Made by a program: the position numbers and the translations under genes. A stretch of DNA of 64,000 nucleotides from Bacteroidales bacterium M8 (lineage in GTDB: Bacteria > Bacteroidota > Bacteroidia > Bacteroidales > Muribaculaceae), in the NCBI GenBank assembly GCA_001689495.1, contig LUJS01000015.1, positions 49,120 through 113,119 of the forward strand. The letters are read 5' to 3'. Under the pieces are notes generated by a model. The model had not been told where the DNA came from, made no database searches, and saw only the letters and a program-made list of their open reading frames with translations. Every line of letters starts with the position of its first letter. Positions within the stretch are counted from its first letter, which is position 1. Of the stretch, positions 1 to 7,522 are shown piece by piece.

Positions 1-586
1 ACTGGCGCATCGAGTTGTAGACCTTGGTGCGCTTGATGAATATCTCCTTGACGCCGTCGTTGACCACGAGGTCGACATAGCGGCGGCGGTAGCGCAGCTC
101 GGGGTCGTCGAATGCGTCATACTTGACGCCGTCCTTGACCTTGACGATGGGCAGGGGGCGGAGCGACTTGCCCAGCACGGTCAGCTCCTTGGCGTGTACC
201 GAGATCTCGCCGGTCTTGGTGCGGAATACGAATCCCTTGACGCCCACGAAGTCGCCGATGTCGAGAAGCTTTTTGAACACCACATTGTAAAGCTCCTTGT
301 CTTCGCCGGGGCATATCTCGTCGCGGTTTACGTAGACCTGAATGCGGCCTGTCGAGTCCTGAAGTTCCATGAATGAGGCTTTGCCCATGATGCGTCGTCC
401 CATAACGCGGCCTGCCACGCAGACGTCGCGCACGGGGGCGTCGTCCGAGAAGGTCTCTTTTATTTCGGCTGCATAGCCGTCAACCGGGTATTCTGCTGCG
501 GGATAGGGTTCGATGCCCATGCGGCGCATCTCTTCGAGGCTCTGGCGCCTGATCATTTCCTGTTCACTGAGTGAGGGTGCGTTCAT
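1..586 (-). CDS. lysS: Lysyl-tRNA synthetase, class II (N-terminal part, runs off window)
   Basis: Charges tRNA-Lys with lysine in the cytoplasm. The visible ~195 residues begin MNAPSLSEQE and contain the N-terminal anticodon-binding OB-fold: a GRVMGRRIMGKASFMELQD stretch and then QVYVNRDE, both typical of bacterial class II LysRS. The catalytic class II motifs lie beyond the left edge, so only the N-terminal domain can be checked. The start was taken at the ATG ending at 586 because it is followed at once by conserved sequence and is preceded by a suitable promoter. Identity is strong from the OB-fold signature; completeness cannot be judged. Confidence 0.93.
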   Translation of the reverse strand, partial: MNAPSLSEQEMIRRQSLEEMRRMGIEPYPAAEYPVDGYAAEIKETFSDDAPVRDVCVAGRVMGRRIMGKASFMELQDSTGRIQVYVNRDEICPGEDKELYNVVFKKLLDIGDFVGVKGFVFRTKTGEISVHAKELTVLGKSLRPLPIVKVKDGVKYDAFDDPELRYRRRYVDLVVNDGVKEIFIKRTKVYNSMRQ

Positions 587-629
587 GTTGCTGTATATGT
601 GGTGTTGGTGTTATTTGATATGTTAACTG

Positions 630-660
630 CAAAATTACAACTTATTTCCGCCCCAATCAA
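630..660 (-). promoter_or_regulatory. lysS promoter (Bacteroidetes type)
   Basis: Read on the minus strand, a TAATTTTG box (630-637) matches the Bacteroidetes -7 consensus TAnnTTTG. A TTG (658-660) sits 20 bp upstream in the -33 position. It lies about 45 bp upstream of the lysS start in the gap after fkp. Assignment is by consensus only. Confidence 0.6.
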
Positions 661-740
661 CACCCGACCCCCCAAACTTGGGAGTCGAATGTTAAAAACT
701 CACAATGCGAGTTGTGGCGGTTGTTAGCGAATGTTAAAAA

Positions 741-3476
741 TCAGCTTCGCGTCACGTTGAGACCTTTCTTCGAGAGGGTCATTTCGACCATGCGTCCGTT
801 GGGCGGGAGGCCGGGGGCGTTCTGCAGCGTCTGCCTGATGCGCGACGCGGCCTCCGGATCCTTGGCTATCATGTACAGATAGCCGCCGCCGCCGGCTCCG
901 GGGAGTTTGTAGCCGAGGCAATAGTCGTCGACGAGGCGTGTGATGGCCTCGACCGCGGGGGGATTGGTGCCGGGGTCTATCATCTGGTTCTGCCTCCAAG
1001 TCTCGCGCACCAGACGGCCCATGCGCGCGAAGTCGTCGCGCTGTATGGCGTCATACATCTCGAGCGTGTGGGCCTTCATGCGCCTGAGCAGGTCGAGCTG
1101 GGCGCCGTGGTTGAGGAACATCCTCCTGACTATCTCGGCCAGTATGTCCTTGGCCGTGCGGGTCAGTCCGGTGTAGTAGAGCAGGTGACAGGGCGAGTAT
1201 TCGGGGGCGTTGAAAAGGTCGGACGGCAGCCTGCGCACCATCGGTGTCTGGTCGAAACCCTTGGCGGTCTGCAGCAGCTTGACGCCGCCGATGACGCCGC
1301 CATACTGGTCCTGCCAGCCACCGCCGGTGGTCAGCAGTTGTTCCAGCACGAGCGTGCGGCGGCATATCTCGACCTTGTCCCACGCGAGGTTGCAGAAGTC
1401 GCTCACGGCTCCGAGCACCGTGGCGGCGAGTATCGAGCTCGTGCCCAGACCGCTGCCGGCGGGGATGGCCGAGAAGAGCGTTATCTCGAGACCTCCTCCC
1501 ATCTCCCTGAGCTGCTGCTCGAGCGACTGATATTGCTCGGTGCAGAATCGGGGGTGGAATCCGGCCAGTGCCAGTGCGGCCTTGGGGATGGAGAATGGTG
1601 AGCCGACCTTGTTGAACTCGATGAGCTGCTCGTATGTCGTCACCGTCTCGGCGGCGCCGAGGTCGATGCTTCGGCACACGATGTGTGGCTCCTTGCAGGG
1701 GCGTATGTAGGTCTGCAACGGGGGCTGCCCGTTGAGCTCGATGGCCAGATTGATGACGTTTCCACCCTCGGCAAGACAGAACGGGGGCGTGTCCGTCCAG
1801 CCTCCGGCAATGTCTATGCGCACGGGCGATCGGCTCCAGACAATCTGGTCGGAGCAGACGGCCCTGCCGGGCGAGTTGGGCGACATGCCCACGGTCTCCA
1901 TGAGTCCGTGTCGCAGCAGCGAGAAGGCTTCCTCGCCGGCCTCGGCATAGGGTTCGCCCTTGCGTCTCAGCACCTCGCTGCGCCACATGCGGTCTGACAT
2001 ACGGGTCAGCAGTGGAGTGTTGTCGTCGAGGGCCGGAGGCATTGGGATCTCCTCGGCGGCAAAGGCTGTTGCGGCCTCGTCGAGGTCGAGCTGATAGAAC
2101 ACGCTGTGCTGATGGTTCCGGGCCATGGCGTGGCGGTTGACGCGCCTGAACTCCCTGCGCTGGGCCACCAGACGGGGCAGCGAGGCGACGTTAGAAATCT
2201 CTTCGGCGCTCATCAGCCTCAGGCCCTCGGGCAGAGGCTCGCCGTCAAGCATCATGCGGACAAGAGTGCCCATCTGCTCGATGTCGTCAGTGACGGGGAA
2301 CTGGCGTTTCTGCTGCTCGGCCCCGGCAAAACGTGAGTCTATGCCATAGACACGCACCATATATGATTTCTCCTCAAGTGGCACTATGTCTATGCACTGT
2401 CCGGGCTTCAGGGCTATCTCCCAGTCGTTGACGGGCACGCCGGTCACGATGTTGTCGCGGCTGACGCTCCAGTTGGGACCGATGTACGAGTTCTCGATCC
2501 ATATGTTGACGTTGTCGGGGGTGAAGTTTATCTTGGTGACGGCGTTCTGTACGAATATCGAGGGGTGTGGCTTGCGGTCGCGGTGCATGATCTCGCGCTG
2601 GTCGTTTACGCGGTTCTGTATGGCCAGCGTCGACGAGATCATCTCGCGGCTCGTGCCATAGTGATAGAACTCGCCGCCGGGCAGGGGGAGTATCGCCACC
2701 GTGAGCTCGGCCAGTTCGGGGTCGGGCTCGGAGGGGTTGACGCCCAGAGCGCATCCGAACTCCGAATACAGGTCATACTCCCGGAGGTTGCCATCCTTGT
2801 CGCGCGACTTGCGGCGCAGCAGCTCCACGGCCTTGTCGCTGAGCAGCCATACGCCAATGTCGGTGAGATAATACCCTTCCTGAAGCAGCGACGACAGTGT
2901 CTCGACCGACGGTTTCTGCAGCATTCGGTCGAGAATCGACGGGGTTGAGTGGCGGCTGAAGAACACGCCGTGGTCCTTGGCTATCGACGAGTCGAGCCAC
3001 AGGCCGTAGCACACGACGTCGGCATCGGGTATGGGGCCGAGCTGCTCGGCGGCGCGGATATAGACATCGCCGCTCACTATCATGGTGTTGAGACGCGCGG
3101 GGGCCTTGTCCATGATGCGCTCGTAGAGGGGCAACTGCAGGTCGAGCAGCGTCTGCGAGAGTTTCTGTCCGCGCTCCCAGCGGAATATGGGTATCGGGGT
3201 AAGAATCTTGCCCGAGGGGGCGTATGACGGCAGGCGACGGCTTTGGCCGCCGGCGTGCAGCAGTATGCGCCGGCCTGACGACAGCCAGTCGGCAAAGGTC
3301 TTGTCCGGGGCCCAAGCCCTGTGACATTCCTCCAGCAGCCATGTGGTGCCGCCGCCGCTGCCCAGACGGGCGCCGACGGGGTCTGAGGTGCAGAAGTATT
3401 CGTTACGGTCCAGACCGGTCACTTTGTGGAAGGCGTCGACCAGATTGGGCGGCATGGATAGCAACTTGTGTGTCAT
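741..3476 (-). CDS. fkp: Bifunctional fucokinase / L-fucose-1-phosphate guanylyltransferase
   Basis: Converts free L-fucose to fucose-1-phosphate (ATP) and then to GDP-L-fucose (GTP), the salvage route by which Bacteroidales fucosylate capsule and glycoproteins. The 911-residue length is close to that of characterised Bacteroides Fkp. The N-terminal half is the pyrophosphorylase domain, with a Gly-rich loop (GSGGGTT) near residues 39-45. The C-terminal half is a GHMP kinase: it starts around residue 545 (RSPVRIDIAGGWTDTPPF), has the ATP loop PAGSGLGTSS near 672-682 and the closing Gly-rich motif PGAGGGGYL near 860. Both domains look intact. It lies between an S9 peptidase gene and lysS. A FucP-type symporter that could supply substrate is about 55 kb away near 58.2-59.5 kb. 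A hairpin in the short upstream gap may attenuate transcription. Confidence 0.95.
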   Translation of the reverse strand: MTHKLLSMPPNLVDAFHKVTGLDRNEYFCTSDPVGARLGSGGGTTWLLEECHRAWAPDKTFADWLSSGRRILLHAGGQSRRLPSYAPSGKILTPIPIFRWERGQKLSQTLLDLQLPLYERIMDKAPARLNTMIVSGDVYIRAAEQLGPIPDADVVCYGLWLDSSIAKDHGVFFSRHSTPSILDRMLQKPSVETLSSLLQEGYYLTDIGVWLLSDKAVELLRRKSRDKDGNLREYDLYSEFGCALGVNPSEPDPELAELTVAILPLPGGEFYHYGTSREMISSTLAIQNRVNDQREIMHRDRKPHPSIFVQNAVTKINFTPDNVNIWIENSYIGPNWSVSRDNIVTGVPVNDWEIALKPGQCIDIVPLEEKSYMVRVYGIDSRFAGAEQQKRQFPVTDDIEQMGTLVRMMLDGEPLPEGLRLMSAEEISNVASLPRLVAQRREFRRVNRHAMARNHQHSVFYQLDLDEAATAFAAEEIPMPPALDDNTPLLTRMSDRMWRSEVLRRKGEPYAEAGEEAFSLLRHGLMETVGMSPNSPGRAVCSDQIVWSRSPVRIDIAGGWTDTPPFCLAEGGNVINLAIELNGQPPLQTYIRPCKEPHIVCRSIDLGAAETVTTYEQLIEFNKVGSPFSIPKAALALAGFHPRFCTEQYQSLEQQLREMGGGLEITLFSAIPAGSGLGTSSILAATVLGAVSDFCNLAWDKVEICRRTLVLEQLLTTGGGWQDQYGGVIGGVKLLQTAKGFDQTPMVRRLPSDLFNAPEYSPCHLLYYTGLTRTAKDILAEIVRRMFLNHGAQLDLLRRMKAHTLEMYDAIQRDDFARMGRLVRETWRQNQMIDPGTNPPAVEAITRLVDDYCLGYKLPGAGGGGYLYMIAKDPEAASRIRQTLQNAPGLPPNGRMVEMTLSKKGLNVTRS

Positions 3477-3495
3477 GGTGATGGTGATTGAAACA

Positions 3496-3533
3496 GACAG
3501 CCTGCCGGGTGCGTTGTGTCTCGGCAGGCTGTC
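3496..3533. terminator. Hairpin between S9 peptidase gene and fkp
   Basis: A perfect 12-bp stem (GACAGCCTGCCG at 3496-3507 with its complement at 3522-3533) has a 14-nt loop. On the minus strand it is followed by TGTTTCAATC, a modest U-rich tail. It sits 28 bp past the peptidase stop and only 20 bp before the fkp start, so it is either a leaky terminator or an attenuator in the fkp leader. Confidence 0.65.
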
Positions 3534-3560
3534 TTTATGATTGTTTTGGGTTGATTGCGT

Positions 3561-5723
3561 TTATTCAGCCTTATCGGCAGCCTCGGTCTGAGGTTTGAGC
3601 CATTTGTCAAACCAGCGGAAGAAGAGACGCTGCCACATTATGGCGTTCTGGGGCTTGAGTATCCAGTGGTTCTCATCGGGGAAGATGACCATCTCGGCGG
3701 GGATGCCGCGCAGTTTGGCGGCGTTGAACGCCATCTCGCCCTGAGACGAGAGGATGCGATAGTCGAATTCGCCGTGCGAGATCATGATGGGGGTATCCCA
3801 TTTGTCGACGAATCTGTGGGGCGACATGGCAAACGTGCGCTGTGCCGTGGCGTTGTCCTTGCGCCAGAATGCGCCGAAGTCGGGCTCGACCGTGGCATCG
3901 GGGCTCTTGCGCATGGCGCCTCCGCCCATGTCCCAGTTGGCAAACCAAAGCTCTTCGGTCTCGAGATACTGGGCCTCCATGTTGAAGATGCCTGCGTGGG
4001 CCAGCAGGGCGGCAAAACGCTTGTCATGGTTTCCGGCCAGCCAGTAGACCGAGAATCCGCCATAGCTTGCTCCGGTCGCGCCGATGCGGGCGGGGTCGAT
4101 GAAGGGATACTTCTTCATGTAGTCGACTGCGGCGAGATAGTCTTTCATGTTCTGGCCGGGATAGTCGCCCGAGATCTGCTCGTTCCACTCGGTGCCGAAG
4201 CCGGGGAGGCCGCGGCGGTTGGGGGCGATGACGATGTATCCGTTGGCTGCCATGAGGGCGAAGTTCCAGCGATAGCTCCAGAACTGGCTTACGGCCTGCT
4301 GGGGACCGCCCTGACAGTAGAGCAGTGAGGGATAGGTCTTGGTCGAGTCGAAGTCCTGAGGATAGATGGTCCAGACGGTCATCTCCTTGCCGTCGGTCGT
4401 GGGGACGATCTCTTTTGCGACCTTGGGCATCTTGAGCGAGGCAAGCAGCTCGGTGTTGACATTTGAGATCTGCTTGACGTCGCCCGTGGCCGAGACGTGG
4501 AACACCTCGTTGGGATAGAGCATCGAGTGGCGCAGTGTCACCAGCGAGCCGTCTGCCGCGGGTGCGAGTGCCGCATAGTCACATTCGCCCTGAGCAACGA
4601 CGCTGACGGTGCGGTCGAGCCCCATCTTGAAGATGGGCATCACGCCATCCCTCGCCGAGATGAAATAGATCTCGCGTCCGTCGGGAGCCCATGCGAACTG
4701 GTCTATTGTATAGTCCCAGTCGGCAGTCATGTCGGTCTTGTTGCCGGTGGCGAGGTCGAGGGTGAAGAGGCGGTTCTTGTCGCTCTCGTATCCGTCGCGC
4801 TCCATCGACAGCCATGCCAGCGTGCCGCCGTCGGGCGAGAATGCGGGATTGGTGTCATAGCCCATCATGCCCTCGGTGAGGTTGCGGGTCTGCTTGTCGG
4901 CCAGAGTATAAAGGTAGAGGTCCGAGTTGGTCGATACGGCATAGTCCATGCCGCTCTTCTTGCGCGAAGTATAGACAAGGCTTTTCGAGTCGGGAGCCCA
5001 AGCGAACTGCTCGATGCCGCCGAAAGGACGGAGGGGCGATTCGAAACGGAGCTCGTCGGCCATGATGTCCTCGAGGGCAGAGATCTTGGACCCGTCGAAC
5101 TCGCCCACGAAGGGGTGGGGAATCTCGGTGATCCACTCGTCCCAGTGCTTGTACATCAGGTCGTCGATGACACGGCCCGTTGCCTTGGGCAGGTCGGGAT
5201 ATATCTCCTTGGCGTCGCGCGAATACTTGACGGTCGAGACGATGATGACCTTGGTCGCGTCGGGCGAGAAGAGGAATCCCTCGACACCCTTCTCGACGTC
5301 GCTGGCCTGCGTGCGCGACGAGCCGTCGGCGTTCATCACCCATACCTGAGGCTTGCCGTCCACGGGATAGGTGAAGGCTATCTTCTTGCCACCGTCAATC
5401 CAGCAGAAGTTGCCCTCGCTCGAAGGGGTGCGGGTGATGCGGGTCAGCTCTGAGCCGTCGAGATTCATCGTATAGAGGTCGGCGTTGCTCTTGTTCTCCT
5501 CGACGCTCTCGTACGAGATTGCAAAGAGCACTTTGGTGCCGTCGGGCGACACCTTGACGTCGCTGACGCGGCCGAGGGCCTCGAGCGCGTCGATGTCGAA
5601 TATGCCGGTCTCGGTCTTGAAGTCCGGCTTGTCTATCAGCACGCCCTCCTCGTTCGTGCCTGTCGTGCAGGCTGCAAGCGAAGCGGCGATGCCGGCAGTC
5701 ACTATCATTGATTTGAGATTCAT
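3561..5723 (-). CDS. S9 family serine peptidase (DPP5/DPP4-like), lipoprotein or periplasmic
   Basis: Likely removes dipeptides from the N-terminus of peptides in the periplasm, as the family does in amino-acid-scavenging Bacteroidales. The start was placed at the ATG ending at 5723, giving a clean signal sequence with lipobox-like LAAC around residues 15-20 of MNLKSMIVTAGIAASLAAC. Residues about 45-400 carry repeated PD40/beta-propeller blades (SPDGTK, WAPDSKS, FSPDGG, WAPDGRE). The C-terminal alpha/beta-hydrolase domain has the nucleophile in GASYGG near residue 556, Asp in HGEFDYR near 656 and His in DENHW near 686, so the triad is complete. About 720 residues is normal for S9B/S9C enzymes. 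Exact substrate preference is not visible. Confidence 0.88.
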   Translation of the reverse strand: MNLKSMIVTAGIAASLAACTTGTNEEGVLIDKPDFKTETGIFDIDALEALGRVSDVKVSPDGTKVLFAISYESVEENKSNADLYTMNLDGSELTRITRTPSSEGNFCWIDGGKKIAFTYPVDGKPQVWVMNADGSSRTQASDVEKGVEGFLFSPDATKVIIVSTVKYSRDAKEIYPDLPKATGRVIDDLMYKHWDEWITEIPHPFVGEFDGSKISALEDIMADELRFESPLRPFGGIEQFAWAPDSKSLVYTSRKKSGMDYAVSTNSDLYLYTLADKQTRNLTEGMMGYDTNPAFSPDGGTLAWLSMERDGYESDKNRLFTLDLATGNKTDMTADWDYTIDQFAWAPDGREIYFISARDGVMPIFKMGLDRTVSVVAQGECDYAALAPAADGSLVTLRHSMLYPNEVFHVSATGDVKQISNVNTELLASLKMPKVAKEIVPTTDGKEMTVWTIYPQDFDSTKTYPSLLYCQGGPQQAVSQFWSYRWNFALMAANGYIVIAPNRRGLPGFGTEWNEQISGDYPGQNMKDYLAAVDYMKKYPFIDPARIGATGASYGGFSVYWLAGNHDKRFAALLAHAGIFNMEAQYLETEELWFANWDMGGGAMRKSPDATVEPDFGAFWRKDNATAQRTFAMSPHRFVDKWDTPIMISHGEFDYRILSSQGEMAFNAAKLRGIPAEMVIFPDENHWILKPQNAIMWQRLFFRWFDKWLKPQTEAADKAE

Positions 5724-5746
5724 AAGGTAAGAGATGTTATATGGCA

Positions 5747-5800
5747 AAAGGTCAAAGGCATAGGACGCCGCTGTCGCGACGTCTCAGGCCCTTGACCTTT
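5747..5800 (-). terminator. prs terminator hairpin
   Basis: A 13-bp stem with one mismatch (AAAGGTCAAAGGC at 5747-5759 pairing with 5788-5800) lies just past the prs stop. On the minus strand it is followed by a short T-containing tail. It separates prs from the S9 peptidase gene. Confidence 0.6.
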
Positions 5801-5811
5801 GGTCCTTTGTA

Positions 5812-6756
5812 TTATTTTATAAGATACTGCGACGAGATCGACTCGTGTGTGTGGACACGGCGGATGGTGTCGGCAAACAGACGGGCCACGGAGAGTATGG
5901 TTGCCTTGCGGCAGTTCTTGTTGAAGGGTATCGAGTTGGTGAACATCATCTCGACCAGAGCCGAGTTGTCGACGCGCTCGGAGGCGGGGTCGCTCATGAT
6001 GGCGTGCGAGCAGAGTGCGCGTACCGAGCGGGCACCGTTCTCCTTCATCAGGTCGGCGGCCTTGGTGATTGTGCCGGCGGTGTCGACCATGTCGTCGATG
6101 ATGATGACGTCCTTGTCCTTGACGTCGCCGATCACGGTCATGTTGGCGACCACGTTGGCCTTGGCGCGCTGCTTGTGGCAGAGCACGAGGGGCACGTTGA
6201 GATATTTCGAGTAGCTGTTGGCACGCTTGGCACCGCCCACGTCGGGCGAGGCGATGACGAGGTCCTTCAGGCCCAGACTCTGGATGTAGGGGATGAACAC
6301 TGACGAGGCATAGAGATGGTCTACGGGAATGTCGAAGAATCCCTGAATCTGGTCGGCGTGGAGGTCCATTGTGATGACGCGGTCAACGCCGGCTACGGTG
6401 AGCAGGTTGGTCACCAGCTTGGCGGCGATGGACACGCGGGGCTTGTCCTTGCGGTCCTGACGGGCCCAGCCGAAATAGGGCATCACGGCTATGATCGAGG
6501 CGGCCGAGGCACGCTTGGCGGCATCGATCATCAGCAGCAGTTCCATCAGATTGTCCGAGTTGGGGAAAGTCGACTGGACGAGGTAGACCTCGCAACCGCG
6601 GATAGACTCCTCAAACGAGACTTCAAATTCGCCGTCGGCAAAGTACTGGATGTTCATTTTGCCGAGCTCGCAACCCAGCTCCCGGCAAATCTCTTCGGCC
6701 ATGTAGGTCGAACGTGTGCCAGAGAAAATTTTGATTGGTGGCAGACAGTCAGTCAT
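5812..6756 (-). CDS. prs: Ribose-phosphate pyrophosphokinase (PRPP synthetase)
   Basis: Makes 5-phosphoribosyl 1-pyrophosphate from ribose-5-phosphate and ATP for purine, pyrimidine, NAD, His and Trp synthesis. The 314-residue length is typical of class I enzymes. Visible signatures are FSGTRS near the N-terminus, the PRPP synthetase signature DLHADQIQGFFDIPVDHLYA around residues 130-150, and the PRPP-binding loop VIIIDDMVDTAGTI around 218-231. It is a stand-alone gene between its own -7 box and a terminator hairpin, consistent with housekeeping expression. Confidence 0.97.
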   Translation of the reverse strand: MTDCLPPIKIFSGTRSTYMAEEICRELGCELGKMNIQYFADGEFEVSFEESIRGCEVYLVQSTFPNSDNLMELLLMIDAAKRASAASIIAVMPYFGWARQDRKDKPRVSIAAKLVTNLLTVAGVDRVITMDLHADQIQGFFDIPVDHLYASSVFIPYIQSLGLKDLVIASPDVGGAKRANSYSKYLNVPLVLCHKQRAKANVVANMTVIGDVKDKDVIIIDDMVDTAGTITKAADLMKENGARSVRALCSHAIMSDPASERVDNSALVEMMFTNSIPFNKNCRKATILSVARLFADTIRRVHTHESISSQYLIK

Positions 6757-6832
6757 AAGTTTATGTGGAAGTGAATGGATATTTCAAGGCTCCCGGGCCG
6801 TCCCGGCGGGGAGGCCTGTGTCATTTGTGGTG

Positions 6833-6840
6833 CAAAATTA
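6833..6840 (-). promoter_or_regulatory. prs -7 box
   Basis: TAATTTTG on the minus strand matches TAnnTTTG, about 77 bp upstream of the prs start. No clear TTTG at -33 was found. The GC-rich stretch between it and the start could form a leader hairpin. Confidence 0.5.
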
Positions 6841-6915
6841 CGAAAAATAGCCCGAAATACCTTTTATTTACCCAAAAAAGTTCACTAACCCCCGAGTTTT
6901 GTGTCACGGAGGCCC

Positions 6916-7446
6916 TCAGTCGGGTATGTCGGGCATGGCAACGCGGAGTGTCGTGGCCAGTATGCGCCTGATGTGGCAGTATCTGTCGTCGGGACGGATG
7001 CCGTTGATCGACTTGCGGAACCTGAATGCATATTCGTCGCACATCTTGCGCTGTTTCAGGTATTCGAGTGTCTCGGCAAGGAATTTGTCGATCTGCTCGG
7101 CGAGCTTGTCGTCCAAGAATGTGTCTTGGGCCAGCGAGCAGAACTCGATGAAGCTCTCGGCCATCAGTCGGCCCACGGCCTCGTCGCCGGGATCAAGCCG
7201 GGCGAATTTCCTGAAGGCGGTGCGTATCTCGCGCATCCTCGGCGCGGGGCGGCGCCTCTTGACACGATGTATCTCCTTGTCGATGGCGCGCTTGTACTCG
7301 TCAAGCTTTTTGTCTACGTCCGGGACGGCAAAGAAGTCGAGCAGCTCCTTGGCCTCGCGGCTGCGGCTGTATATGTCCATGACAAGCTCGCGCAACTGCG
7401 GTGCGTCAAATTCGGCTATGGTCTTGCGGAGGACGAGCTTGGACAT
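6916..7446 (-). CDS. DUF6155-like cytoplasmic protein
   Basis: This 176-residue, mostly helical, highly charged protein starts MSKLVLRKTIAEFD. It has no signal peptide, membrane segment or catalytic motif. The opening (LRKTIAEFDAPQLRELVMDIYSRS) resembles small Bacteroidetes proteins grouped as DUF6155, from memory of the family. The basic patch KRRRPAPRMREIR near residues 65-77 might bind nucleic acid, which is only inference. It sits between dsbD and prs with gaps on both sides, so it is probably its own unit. Confidence 0.6.
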   Translation of the reverse strand: MSKLVLRKTIAEFDAPQLRELVMDIYSRSREAKELLDFFAVPDVDKKLDEYKRAIDKEIHRVKRRRPAPRMREIRTAFRKFARLDPGDEAVGRLMAESFIEFCSLAQDTFLDDKLAEQIDKFLAETLEYLKQRKMCDEYAFRFRKSINGIRPDDRYCHIRRILATTLRVAMPDIPD

Positions 7447-7474
7447 GATGGCTTGTGGGAATAGGGATTTAAGA

Positions 7475-7513
7475 ATCGGGAGTCGGGAAACCTGATGATT
7501 CCCGACTCCCGAT
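7475..7513 (-). terminator. dsbD terminator hairpin
   Basis: A perfect 15-bp stem (7475-7489 with 7499-7513, loop 9 nt; arm ATCGGGAGTCGGGAA) begins 10 bp past the dsbD stop. The minus-strand tail TTCTTAAAT follows. The other strand also ends in a T-rich run, so it may act in both directions. Confidence 0.75.
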
Positions 7514-7522
7514 GCCGAATTT

